Origin: Bordetella parapertussis
GTDB lineage: Bacteria; Bacteroidota; Bacteroidia; Chitinophagales; Chitinophagaceae
DNA: 64,000 bases
NCBI GenBank assembly: GCA_943331005.2
Contig: CALQJX020000015.1
Location: forward strand, 36,081-100,080
Direction of reading: 5' to 3'
Below, one piece after another: positions 9,342 through 17,306 of this stretch. The translations under genes and the position numbers were made by a program. Under the pieces are notes generated by a model that was not told the origin of the DNA, ran no database searches, and saw only the letters and a list, made by a program, of their open reading frames with translations. The first letter of the stretch is position 1. Each line of letters starts with the position of its first letter.

Positions 9342-9349
9342 TATATTTG
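9342..9349 (+). promoter_or_regulatory. -7 box TATATTTG for the PAS-domain gene
   Basis: Exact TAnnTTTG match 38 nt before the ATG at 9388. It lies upstream of the alternative TTG at 9361 as well. Confidence 0.55.
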
Positions 9350-9387
9350 ATATAACTTCGTTGTTCTCATTTTCTACCGGTTGCAAG

Positions 9388-10029
9388 ATGGATGGTAATA
9401 AGAATAGTGTAGATAGAATTATAGCCGACGAACAGAATCTCCGTATTCTGGTTGAGGGCATGGACGATCCGCTGTGGCTGGTTGATACCAATTATAACAT
9501 TGTAGCTTGCAACAGTGCTTTCAAAGAATGGATAGCGCACTTCATTGGTTGCCCGATGGATAAGGGTGATAACATACTCTTTGATGGTAAAGACAAGGTC
9601 TATTATGAGAAGTTCGAGATGTGCTACAGGCTGGCCATGGGCGGCAAATCTTTCAAGACGGTAGAAGATATACACATCAAGGCAGTAGTACACTATACCA
9701 ATGTGAGCTTCAAGCCTCTTTTTGATGATGATGACAAGGTAATTGCCGTTACCTGCTATGCAAGAGATATTACAGAGCAGCGCAAACATCTCTTCAAGAT
9801 AGAACAACAGAACTCTACCCTGAAAGAAATAGCTTTTATAGAATCGCACAAGATAAGAGGCCCTGTCGCCACCATTCTGGGGCTGGAGCAATTCTTCAAT
9901 TACAAAGAGCTATCGGACCCTGTAAACGGGCAGATAATGGACGGCGTGAAGTCTGTGACGCTGGAGCTGGATTCTTTCATCAGGGAAGTAGTTCGCCTCT
10001 CTAACGAGATAGATAAGTCTGAAGAATAA
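9388..10029 (+). CDS. PAS-domain protein with histidine box but no kinase ATPase domain
   Basis: 213 residues from the ATG at 9388; an upstream TTG at 9361 would add only nine residues. A PAS fold covers residues about 20-130 (ILVEGMDDPLWLVDTNYNIV to VIAVTCYARDITEQRKH). It is followed by a coiled helix and ESHKIRGPVATILGL, which matches the H-box of Bacteroidota histidine kinases. The protein ends about 60 residues later, with no N, G1 or G2 ATP-binding boxes. It may be a phosphotransfer or dimerisation partner, or the remains of a kinase. It converges on the flippase gene with 7 bp between stops. Confidence 0.72.
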   Translation: MDGNKNSVDRIIADEQNLRILVEGMDDPLWLVDTNYNIVACNSAFKEWIAHFIGCPMDKGDNILFDGKDKVYYEKFEMCYRLAMGGKSFKTVEDIHIKAVVHYTNVSFKPLFDDDDKVIAVTCYARDITEQRKHLFKIEQQNSTLKEIAFIESHKIRGPVATILGLEQFFNYKELSDPVNGQIMDGVKSVTLELDSFIREVVRLSNEIDKSEE

Positions 10030-10036
10030 GCCGATG

Positions 10037-11545
10037 TTACTTCATGAACTTGCCTATTACAGGCAGTTCCTTCAGTTCTTCTTTTTCCATTTTCAGTACC
10101 AGTGCCACAAATGACAGCATCAGTACGGATGCGCTGCTAAAATGTAGCAGCATGTTTGCTGAGAGATGTGTAATGCCCTTTTGTATAAAGAAAAGAACTG
10201 CCATTGCACCCAGATACATTGCTATCTTTTTTGCAGGATAGGGTATGGGATAGTAGCGCTGGCCCAGCATAAAAGATATCACCATCATGGTTGTATAAGT
10301 GGTAAATGTGGTCCAGGCACAGGCATACATACCATATACAGGAATGAATATTGTGTTCAGGGTAAGTGTTATAGCTGCGCCTGCCAGGGTTATGTACATC
10401 CCCATGCTCATCTTATCGGTTATCTTGTACCATACCGATAGATTGTAGTAAATACCCAGCGCCACATTGGCGGCCAGCAGTATGGGAACTACTCCCAGTC
10501 CGGAGCGGTATTGCGAGCCTACAAAATATTGCCAGAGGTCTGTGTATAGTGCCGTGAAAAGGAAAGCTACGCAAAGTGTGATAGTGAACCATTTCATGAC
10601 CCTTGCATAGGTAGCAGGGGCATTCTTGTTGGTAGCATGGCTGAAGAAGAAAGGCTCTGCAGACATCTGAAATGCCGTTCTGAAAAGGGTAATGAATATT
10701 GCAATCTTATAGTTGGCAGAATAGATGCCTACAGCCACCTTTCGTGCCGCTTCGCTGCCATGCATCAGCTTACCCAGCATGATTCGGTCTACGGTCTCAT
10801 TCACCATGCCACCCAGGCCTACTATGACCATAGGCCAGCAATAGGTCATTATCTTTTTCCATAGTTCAGCGTCAAACTTCAGTTTGTAGCCGGCCCACTC
10901 TCTGTACAGCAGCAGGAAGGTGACCACGGCCTGTGCCAGATTGGCCAGTATCAGAAAGCCGGTTGCTGTATACTGGCTATACCACCGCGCCAATGCAGTA
11001 TCGGGATGGGCTGCAACTTCTCCCGGGCAGTATGCCACCAGAAATACCGTAAGTATGATATTGACAATGATGCCTGCCACACGTGTGAATGCGTATTTGC
11101 GGGGTCTTCCTTCCTGCCGCAGCCTTGCAAACGGAATGGCGGAAAGGGTGTCTGCTGCAATTATGAGCACACACCAGGTTATGTATTCCGAATGGCCGCC
11201 AAGCCCTATGTAATTGCTGAGCGGCACCCTGAGGTAAATGAGTATGCTGCTGAATACTATAGTGCTGATGAGCAGCGATGTGAATGTGGTCTGGAATAGT
11301 TCTTCCTTATCGGTTCCCTTGGCCGCAAAACGGAAATAGGCTGTTTCCAGTCCGTAGGTGAAGATGATATTGACGAAAGAGATGCTGGAGTATATGATAC
11401 TGAAGTTGCCATAATCTACCATGCCTGCCGGGTTGTTCAGCATGTAGGTAATAATGGGTGTAAGCAGTTGGTTCAGTAGTTTGGCGGCAATATTGCTCAA
11501 TCCATACCATACTGTTTGTCCTGCAAGTTGCTTCAGCGATGCCAA
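10037..11545 (-). CDS. Polysaccharide biosynthesis protein, Wzx/MVF-type flippase
   Basis: 502 residues with 12-14 hydrophobic segments across the whole length. The N-terminus LKQLAGQTVWYGLSNIAAK and the following TPIITYMLNNPAGMVDYGNF are typical of polysaccharide-export flippases. Such proteins move lipid-linked oligosaccharides across the inner membrane for O-antigen, capsule or glycoprotein glycan assembly. No glycosyltransferase cluster surrounds it, so the substrate cannot be inferred from context. A lipid II flippase role is possible but less likely. Confidence 0.8.
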   Translation of the reverse strand: MASLKQLAGQTVWYGLSNIAAKLLNQLLTPIITYMLNNPAGMVDYGNFSIIYSSISFVNIIFTYGLETAYFRFAAKGTDKEELFQTTFTSLLISTIVFSSILIYLRVPLSNYIGLGGHSEYITWCVLIIAADTLSAIPFARLRQEGRPRKYAFTRVAGIIVNIILTVFLVAYCPGEVAAHPDTALARWYSQYTATGFLILANLAQAVVTFLLLYREWAGYKLKFDAELWKKIMTYCWPMVIVGLGGMVNETVDRIMLGKLMHGSEAARKVAVGIYSANYKIAIFITLFRTAFQMSAEPFFFSHATNKNAPATYARVMKWFTITLCVAFLFTALYTDLWQYFVGSQYRSGLGVVPILLAANVALGIYYNLSVWYKITDKMSMGMYITLAGAAITLTLNTIFIPVYGMYACAWTTFTTYTTMMVISFMLGQRYYPIPYPAKKIAMYLGAMAVLFFIQKGITHLSANMLLHFSSASVLMLSFVALVLKMEKEELKELPVIGKFMK

Positions 11546-11645
11546 TTTTCTTTATTTGAAGTCAAAAGTAAAAAGTTGGTGGTTATAATGGTCACAATTC
11601 TTGCCAAATAATCAAATAACCTGCAGGCAGTATTGCTTAGTTTGA

Positions 11646-11680
11646 CAAAGGCCACAACCTGTAGCGGGTTGTGGCCTTTG
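11646..11680. terminator. Hairpin downstream of korB
   Basis: CAAAGGCCACAACC arms with a 6-7 nt loop; the stem is nearly perfect. It lies 36 bp after the end of the ferredoxin oxidoreductase beta gene on the minus strand. The T-tract is poor on that strand. Confidence 0.65.
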
Positions 11681-11715
11681 CATTATTGACTTTTTGGTCA
11701 GTTATATAGTATCCT

Positions 11716-12756
11716 TTATCCTATGGTCCAGGTCTCTTTACCGGCCAGTAGTTTATCCAGATTGCCCTTGCCCTTGGTTGCAGTTATTTCTTCTATCTGT
11801 AGGCGCATATCATCTTCATAAGTTGGCCTTTCATTGGCATAGAACACGCCAAATGGTCTTGGGAAGTGACCTTCCTGTGCCGGGTTATCGAAGAAGCGGG
11901 TCAGCATCTGAGCTTTGTACAGGTCTTTTTCGTCGTGTATCCACAGGTCGCTTTCGCTGTAATTGTCGCCCAGTTCCACCAGTTGTGGTTTATAGCCATC
12001 TATACGCACACCCTTGTTTTTGTTAGCGCCATAGATCAGTGGTTTGCCCTGGTCCAGTACCAGTGTTTCTTCAGCCCTGCTGCCTTTTTCTGTAAACACC
12101 TCGAATGCACCATCGTTAAAGATGTTGCAGTTCTGGTAGATCTCCAGGAAGGAAGAACCATGATGCGCATTAGAGCGCAGCAGCATCTGCTGCAGGTGCT
12201 TAGGGTCGCGGTCCATGCTGCGGGCTATGAAGGATGCTTCTGCACCCAGTGCCAGTGCCAGCGGATTGAACGGATGATCGAGACTGCCCGAAGGGGTAGA
12301 CTTGGTGATCTTGTTCACTTCCGATGTTGGTGAGTACTGACCCTTGGTAAGGCCATATATCTGGTTGTTGAACAGCAGAATATTCACATCAAAGTTACGG
12401 CGCAGCAGGTGAATGGTGTGGTTGCCACCTATGCTCAGTCCGTCACCGTCGCCGGTCACTATCCATACGCTCAGTTCAGGGCGGGTAGCCTTGAGGCCCG
12501 ATGCTATAGCTGTGGCACGACCGTGTATAGAGTGCATGCCATAGGTATTCACATAGTAGGGGAAACGCGAACTGCACCCGATGCCGGATACAATTACTAT
12601 GTTCTCCCTTGGTATGCCCACCTGTGGCAGTATGGTCTGTACTTGTTTCAGTATAGAATAGTCGCCACAACCCGGGCACCACCGTACTTCCTGGTCGGTG
12701 GCAAAATCTTTTGCCGTAAGCGGTGCGCCCGCCTGCGGTGTTGCTACATCACTCAT
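11716..12756 (-). CDS. korB: 2-oxoacid:ferredoxin oxidoreductase, beta subunit
   Basis: 346 residues. The N-terminal RWCPGCGDYSILK cysteines and the thiamine diphosphate motif VTGDGDGLSIGGNH followed by NILLFNNQIYGLTKGQ identify the TPP-binding beta subunit. The enzyme oxidatively decarboxylates 2-oxoglutarate or a similar 2-oxoacid to the acyl-CoA and reduces ferredoxin. The sequence fits the 2-oxoglutarate type better than the pyruvate type, but this is by eye. The alpha/gamma subunit, normally next to it, is absent from this window. A TAATTTTG -7 box lies only 8 nt before the ATG, so the transcript may be nearly leaderless. Confidence 0.88.
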   Translation of the reverse strand: MSDVATPQAGAPLTAKDFATDQEVRWCPGCGDYSILKQVQTILPQVGIPRENIVIVSGIGCSSRFPYYVNTYGMHSIHGRATAIASGLKATRPELSVWIVTGDGDGLSIGGNHTIHLLRRNFDVNILLFNNQIYGLTKGQYSPTSEVNKITKSTPSGSLDHPFNPLALALGAEASFIARSMDRDPKHLQQMLLRSNAHHGSSFLEIYQNCNIFNDGAFEVFTEKGSRAEETLVLDQGKPLIYGANKNKGVRIDGYKPQLVELGDNYSESDLWIHDEKDLYKAQMLTRFFDNPAQEGHFPRPFGVFYANERPTYEDDMRLQIEEITATKGKGNLDKLLAGKETWTIG

Positions 12757-12764
12757 AGAGAATG

Positions 12765-12772
12765 CAAAATTA
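12765..12772 (-). promoter_or_regulatory. -7 box TAATTTTG for korB
   Basis: Exact TAnnTTTG match on the minus strand, 8 nt before the start codon, implying a leader of only a few bases. Confidence 0.5.
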
Positions 12773-12834
12773 AGTGTTTGCGGGGAGGCTATGAAACCTG
12801 AGATAGGATTTTATTGAATTTTTAGAATAATGCT

Positions 12835-12842
12835 TACTTTTA
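12835..12842 (+). promoter_or_regulatory. -7-like box TACTTTTA
   Basis: One mismatch (last base A for G) to TAnnTTTG, 19 nt before the ATG at 12862. Confidence 0.4.
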
Positions 12843-12861
12843 GTGACTCAATACCACTATA

Positions 12862-13350
12862 ATGAAGAAGATAATAGCTATTGCAATAGGTTCTTTTCTG
12901 GCAGGCAATGTGCTGGCTCAGCAAAACCTGAAACCTGCTCCCACTATGCCGGGTGCTGCAGCCAAGGCTGCAAAACCTGCTGCTGCAAAACCTGCTGCTG
13001 CAAGACCTGCTGCTGCAGCCAAAGTGCGCAAAACTGCCATAGGCGGCACTATACTTACTGCCCGCCGCGAAGCAGTTGCCAAAATACAGGCATATATATA
13101 CAGTAACGATACTATAAAGGCTTCCGGTTTCTCTGATGCCTCAGGCAATTACGAAACGAGTTCCGTATTGCCGGGTGTTTATACCCTCAGGCTGGTCTAT
13201 CCCCGTTCGGGCAGGCGCATCACCGTATCAGGTGTTCCGGTAAAGGCACTGAAGGTGACTACTGTGAACTATACAGGTATAGAACCTGTTGCCGACAGCA
13301 CATTCACTTACAACGAACTGATGCCTGCTGCGCCAGCTGCAAAGAAATAG
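12862..13350 (+). CDS. Secreted protein with Ala/Lys/Pro repeats and a carboxypeptidase-regulatory-like domain
   Basis: 162 residues. The signal peptide MKKIIAIAIGSFLAGNVLAQ is followed by a low-complexity linker built on AAAKP/AAARP units (residues about 30-55). A beta-sandwich segment follows with GGTILTARREAVAKIQAYIY, SDASGNYETSSVLPGVYTL and RLVY, the pattern of CarboxypepD_reg/Ig-like extension domains. It ends in another short Ala-rich tail. Such domains usually bind surfaces or stabilise larger proteins; here the domain stands alone. The function is unknown. A strong hairpin follows. Confidence 0.65.
   Translation: MKKIIAIAIGSFLAGNVLAQQNLKPAPTMPGAAAKAAKPAAAKPAAARPAAAAKVRKTAIGGTILTARREAVAKIQAYIYSNDTIKASGFSDASGNYETSSVLPGVYTLRLVYPRSGRRITVSGVPVKALKVTTVNYTGIEPVADSTFTYNELMPAAPAAKK
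12968..13017 (+). repeat. 15-bp tandem repeat coding for AAAKP units
   Basis: About three copies of GCAAAACCTGCTGCT, in frame inside the secreted protein at 12862, giving repeated Lys/Arg-Pro-Ala-Ala-Ala. Confidence 0.75.
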
Positions 13351-13389
13351 CAGACCGCATTTTATACTAAAACACTCCCAAAACAAGAA

Positions 13390-13413
13390 CGCCACACTGT
13401 TGTCAGTGTGGCG
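13390..13413 (+). terminator. Hairpin terminator
   Basis: CGCCACACTG and its perfect complement with a 4-nt loop, followed by a short TC-rich tail, 40 bp after the secreted-protein gene. Confidence 0.75.
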
Positions 13414-13483
13414 TCTTCATTATAACTATTTATCAATCCCGTAGTTTATACTCCGCTACTCATACCCTCTTTATTCCGGCCTT

Positions 13484-14608
13484 TTACTTCTTGTATACCT
13501 TTACGGCAAAAGTATAGGCTTCTATTTTGTCAATCTGCTGTTCGCGGCTCATATGGCTCAGATGAGATGACTTAGGCAGTTTTATATTCTTGGCGTCTGG
13601 TGCTTTGTGCAGCAGTTCCAATATGGCCTTGGCACTTACGGCATAGGTCTTTTCTTCGGTCTGCGAGCCTACTGCGGTGAGCAGACCCAGCACATTGCCC
13701 TTAGCATCAACCAGCGGAGATCCGCTTTCGCCATAGCCTACAGGCAGTTCCAGTGTATACTGCATTCTGTTGCCGTCATAACCATTACGGGCGCTTATAT
13801 AACCCTCGCTGTAAGAGATCTCATCGGCAGGGTAGCCCATAGTGAATATGTGAGAACCCAATGCAGCTTTAGATGGAGCAAGCGTGTATGGAAGATCGTT
13901 CTTGCCGAAGCGGAAACCAGCTTTGTCTACTTTCATTATGGCCACATCGGTCTCTTCGTTGAAGGATACCATAGTAGCTTTGTAATACTGGCCGTCACGG
14001 TTCTGAATGTATACAGAATCGCCATAGCCGTTCTCGTCATGCAGTACGTGGTAGGCGGTTACAAAGTAACCATTGTTGGTAATGGCAAAACCTGTACCGG
14101 TCTTCTTTACGTCTGAGGTTGGTGCGAAACCCTTTCTGCTTTTGCTGTCCAAGTCCATTTCCAGCTGTTTTTGTTTCTGCAGCTGCTGTGCCTGTGCTAT
14201 TTTCAGTCCGGTTACCTCACGGCTGATGGTGTTATACCTCGATTCATTTTTGTTAAGCGATGGTTTCACACTCCATATAGTGATGGCCGATGTAAGAATA
14301 GCCACACCCGCTGCTACTGCCGACGTGCGCCAGAACTCGGGGGTAAATATGATGTGTTTTGCTTTTTTGCCTTCGGTGGTTGCTTTTTTGGCCTGCTCCC
14401 TGTGTATATCGTGGAGCATGTTCTTAAAACGCTTCTGCCTGCCGCTATCAGTTGCAGAGCGAATAAGATCGGTAGCTTCATAAAACTCGGTGGCATAGGC
14501 GCTATCTGTTGCCAGACGCTGTTTCAGCGCCAGGAATTGCTCCTGTGGCAAAGAACCTGCCAGATAGGCTTCGGCAAGTTCCCAGATATTATTGTTGTAG
14601 ACAGACAT
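13484..14608 (-). CDS. Anti-sigma-like domain fused to a periplasmic trypsin-like serine protease
   Basis: 374 residues. Residues 8-50 (AEAYLAGSLPQEQFLALKQR) resemble the cytoplasmic domain of Bacteroidota anti-sigma factors. A membrane helix lies near 94-113, followed by a coiled coil at about 127-157. A chymotrypsin-fold protease domain follows, with the full triad in context: His187 in FVTAYHVLH, Asp221 in ETDVAIMKV, and Ser295 in GYGESGSPL. The stretch GTGFAITNNG marks its first strands, as in HtrA/DegS-type proteases, but no PDZ domain is present. The gene starts 56 bp after an ECF sigma gene on the same strand, so the two are probably co-transcribed. A role linking envelope damage to sigma release is inference. 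Confidence 0.75.
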   Translation of the reverse strand: MSVYNNNIWELAEAYLAGSLPQEQFLALKQRLATDSAYATEFYEATDLIRSATDSGRQKRFKNMLHDIHREQAKKATTEGKKAKHIIFTPEFWRTSAVAAGVAILTSAITIWSVKPSLNKNESRYNTISREVTGLKIAQAQQLQKQKQLEMDLDSKSRKGFAPTSDVKKTGTGFAITNNGYFVTAYHVLHDENGYGDSVYIQNRDGQYYKATMVSFNEETDVAIMKVDKAGFRFGKNDLPYTLAPSKAALGSHIFTMGYPADEISYSEGYISARNGYDGNRMQYTLELPVGYGESGSPLVDAKGNVLGLLTAVGSQTEEKTYAVSAKAILELLHKAPDAKNIKLPKSSHLSHMSREQQIDKIEAYTFAVKVYKK

Positions 14609-14664
14609 TTCTTATATTACGAATAAACTAGTTAACACTTTTCAATTCCTTCAGCGCTCGTTCC

Positions 14665-15243
14665 TTACTGTACTCCGGCATAAAAGATCTTTCGCAACCT
14701 TGCCAGACACTTATATTTCTGTGTTTTGGCATTGTCGGGATTGGTATACCCGAAACTGGCTGCTATTTCCTGCATGCTTTTGTCATGATGGTAATAAGCC
14801 TTTAGCAAAGATCTGCAGGGTTCACCTATCTGTTCCAGCGCAGCATCGAGCTGTTCGTAGTGCGCTTCCCTTTCCTGGTGGGCATTTATATCATCTTCAT
14901 ACGCAATTCCCGAGTCGTCATCATCATCTCCTGTATTCTCCTGCAGTGCCACCGGCTCCTTGTGCTGCTTAGACAGCTTTTTGTACCAGAGATGTTTACT
15001 GATAGCAAAAAGGTAGGTGCCGATACTACACGTTAACCTGAATTCTTCTTCCTGTGCCTTGCTGAACAATACCACCATTGCTTCCTGAAACAGGTCTGCC
15101 GCATCCGAAGATGTACCACCGTTTTTTACTAACCATCCACTTATTATGTGGTAGTTCTGGCGGTATATCTGCTCAGTGGCTTCCCGTTGGCCGGCAGCTA
15201 ATGCTGCTAAAAGCTGATGTTCGATATTGATTGAACTTTGCAC
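14665..15243 (-). CDS. RNA polymerase sigma factor, ECF subfamily (GTG start)
   Basis: 192 residues. Region 2 is seen in AADLFQEAMVVLFSKAQ and IGTYLFAISKHLWYKKL. Region 4 is in LEQIGEPCRSLLKAYYHH and SMQEIAASFGYTN. An acidic linker with a run of Asp (GDDDDDSG) joins them. The start is GTG at 15243: an in-frame TAA lies directly upstream and no ATG is available. The following gene on the strand carries an anti-sigma-like domain joined to a protease, so this is the regulated partner. Upstream, GGTTACTTTTTTGAC might be part of an autoregulated promoter, but that is weak. Confidence 0.85.
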   Translation of the reverse strand: MQSSINIEHQLLAALAAGQREATEQIYRQNYHIISGWLVKNGGTSSDAADLFQEAMVVLFSKAQEEEFRLTCSIGTYLFAISKHLWYKKLSKQHKEPVALQENTGDDDDDSGIAYEDDINAHQEREAHYEQLDAALEQIGEPCRSLLKAYYHHDKSMQEIAASFGYTNPDNAKTQKYKCLARLRKIFYAGVQ

Positions 15244-15390
15244 TTATTAATACCTGTTTGTCAAAAAAGTAACCCTGTCTGTAATTATTTTCAGTCGCAA
15301 ATGTCCTGAATCATTGATAAAGATAATCATAAAAATAGCTGCCTGGTGGTCTGAAAACCCCTATTATAAGGGGAGTGGCACTATGTATCA

Positions 15391-15417
15391 TAAAAAACGC
15401 CCCGATTTCGGGGCGTT
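15391..15417 (-). terminator. Intrinsic terminator of the lipocalin-like gene
   Basis: AACGCCCCGA stem with a short loop; on the minus strand it is followed by TTTTTT. Classic rho-independent form. Confidence 0.85.
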
Positions 15418-15440
15418 CGTATATTTTTCGAAAAATATAT

Positions 15441-15911
15441 TTATGGCGCTATCGCGTAGGTCATATTGCACTTTTCGTTGTCGTCTGTGCGTATCAGTGT
15501 CAGGTGATGTGTTTCAACCATTGGCACAAGATATTTGGCTACAGTACCTTTTTTGCTCTTTTTCAGTGTCAGTATCACATTACCAACTTCGTCGTTGGTA
15601 ATAGTGTAAGTACCTGTTTCTTTCGGGTTGTCGCGCATGTCCCTGTATGTTTTCACATAGGTGCCATAGTTTACGTTGTTGCTGTTGCTTACAGTAAGCT
15701 GCAGCGTAGAGAACCACTGTATATATTGTGCTTCAGAACCAATTTTATCAGGGCACTTCATTCCCACAAAATACCATGTCTTATCAAAAAGCTCCAGCCT
15801 GTTGATAGGATCGGTATTACTTGGTGGGAAGGGTGGCTTCTGCGCCATAGCCCCGAATGGCAACGCCATAAGGCATACCAGGAAAATGTTTTTGAGCATG
15901 TTTTTTAGCAT
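15441..15911 (-). CDS. Secreted lipocalin-like protein
   Basis: 156 residues. The signal peptide covers about residues 1-23 (FLVCLMALPFGAMAQ). The mature part begins with a Pro-rich stretch and then LELFDKTWYFVGMKCPDK, like the first strand of small Bacteroidota lipocalin-like domains. Alternating strands follow: ETGTYTITNDEVGNVILTL and HHLTLIRTDD. There are two cysteines in the mature part, at the CPDK and CNMTY positions, which could form a disulfide. The ligand is unknown. Single gene with its own TACTTTTA box and terminator. Confidence 0.6.
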   Translation of the reverse strand: MLKNMLKNIFLVCLMALPFGAMAQKPPFPPSNTDPINRLELFDKTWYFVGMKCPDKIGSEAQYIQWFSTLQLTVSNSNNVNYGTYVKTYRDMRDNPKETGTYTITNDEVGNVILTLKKSKKGTVAKYLVPMVETHHLTLIRTDDNEKCNMTYAIAP

Positions 15912-15930
15912 AAAATATTTTTCTTCGGAG

Positions 15931-15938
15931 TAAAAGTA
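15931..15938 (-). promoter_or_regulatory. -7-like box TACTTTTA for the lipocalin-like gene
   Basis: One mismatch to TAnnTTTG on the minus strand, 19 nt before the start codon. Confidence 0.4.
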
Positions 15939-16034
15939 ATAAAACCTTCTTTTATTTCACATACTTAATCACAAAATAATTAATATTATTTGAACGAATG
16001 ACGCGTCCCTGCTAAAAAGAGCTTTACTGCTATC

Positions 16035-16061
16035 TTGGTTTGCCCTTTTGCGTTACTTTTG
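16035..16061 (+). promoter_or_regulatory. Promoter of paaE: -33 TTG and -7 TACTTTTG
   Basis: The -7 box at 16054-16061 is an exact TAnnTTTG match, with TTG at 16035-16037 sixteen bases upstream. Only 10 nt separate the box from the ATG at 16072. Confidence 0.5.
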
Positions 16062-16071
16062 CCCCATTATT

Positions 16072-17160
16072 ATGTCAGCGCTCCGATTTTATCAGCTTTT
16101 AGTGAAGGAAGTCCGTTCAGAAACGGCCGATTGTATATCTGTTTCTCTGGCTGTGCCCGAAGAACTAACTGCAGCATTCAGGTTCCTGCCGGGTCAGTAC
16201 CTTACTTTCCGCAAATTCATAGACGGTGCAGAGTTGCGCCGCTCTTATTCTATATGCAGCAGCCCCAATGAGGGTGACCTGCGTGTGGCCATCAAAAAAG
16301 TAGAGAATGGTAAATTCTCTACCTATGCCAATGAGCAGCTGAAGGCCGGAGATGTGCTGGAGGTAATGCCACCTATGGGCAACTTTACGCCACGCACCGA
16401 AGAGGCTGGTCCTAAGAACTATCTTGCCTTTGTGGCAGGTAGTGGTATCACACCGGCTATGAGCATCCTGAAGTGGGCTATGGAAAAAGACAGCGATAGT
16501 ACGTTTACGCTGGTCTATGGCAACCGCTCCCGCAACAGCATCATTTTCCGCGAGGCCATAGAAGCACTGAAGAATAAATACATGCTGCGTCTGAGGCTCT
16601 ATCATGTGCTGAGCCGCGAGTATATGGATATACCATTGTTCAGCGGAAGGCTTAGTGCCGGCAAGTGTGCCGAGTTCTGCGAAAAACTGATAGATGTAAA
16701 TACCATTGACGAAACATTTATCTGCGGCCCCGAGGAAATGATACTTTCCGTAAAGCAGCAGTTACAGGATCAGGGAATGCCAGCCGTTAAGATCCACATA
16801 GAACTGTTCACCTCTCCCGATCAGCCAAAAGCAACGCACGACAAGTGGGTATCGGCACACAAGGCCGATGAAGGTGCAAAGAGCAGGGTGAGCATCACTC
16901 TCGACGGTGCTACATTCGATATGGATATTCCATTTAATGGAGAATCTATACTTGATGCAGCGCTGAGAAACGGTGCTGATCTGCCATATGCCTGCAAGGG
17001 TGGTGTTTGCTGCACCTGCCGAGCGCTGGTTACAGAGGGCGAAGTGGAGATGGAAGTGAACTATGCACTGGAGCACGATGAAGTGGAAAAAGGATATGTG
17101 CTGACGTGCCAGGCGCATCCGCGCACAGAGCGTGTGGTAATAGACTTTGATGCACGCTGA
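16072..17160 (+). CDS. paaE: Phenylacetyl-CoA epoxidase reductase PaaE (FAD/NAD(P)H/2Fe-2S)
   Basis: 362 residues from the ATG at 16072. The frame extends to 16048, but that lies upstream of the likely transcription start. An FAD domain comes first (FLPGQYLTFRKF, RRSYSICSSP). An NAD(P)H-binding domain follows (AFVAGSGITPAMSIL, CGPEEMI). Last is a plant-type ferredoxin domain with the 2Fe-2S ligands in YACKGGVCCTCRALV and a distant Cys in VLTCQAHP. It passes electrons to the PaaA di-iron centre. It is encoded alone, about 8 kb from paaABC and on the other strand. A general ferredoxin-NADP reductase-type role cannot be excluded. Confidence 0.86.
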   Translation: MSALRFYQLLVKEVRSETADCISVSLAVPEELTAAFRFLPGQYLTFRKFIDGAELRRSYSICSSPNEGDLRVAIKKVENGKFSTYANEQLKAGDVLEVMPPMGNFTPRTEEAGPKNYLAFVAGSGITPAMSILKWAMEKDSDSTFTLVYGNRSRNSIIFREAIEALKNKYMLRLRLYHVLSREYMDIPLFSGRLSAGKCAEFCEKLIDVNTIDETFICGPEEMILSVKQQLQDQGMPAVKIHIELFTSPDQPKATHDKWVSAHKADEGAKSRVSITLDGATFDMDIPFNGESILDAALRNGADLPYACKGGVCCTCRALVTEGEVEMEVNYALEHDEVEKGYVLTCQAHPRTERVVIDFDAR

Positions 17161-17260
17161 TAAGTGAAAAAACCCAAGATTAACTTTCAGTAAAATCTCG
17201 CCATTATCGTATATGCAAAAAGAATATTTGCAAAAGTTATGGATTTTTCAAAATGGAGAT

Positions 17261-17268
17261 TATATTTG
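17261..17268 (+). promoter_or_regulatory. -7 box TATATTTG for the outer-membrane barrel gene
   Basis: Exact TAnnTTTG match 38 nt before the ATG at 17307. It lies downstream of the alternative start at 17253, which argues against that start. Confidence 0.6.
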
Positions 17269-17306
17269 CAAGACTAAACAAGAATATTAACAAAACACAT
17301 TCTGAT

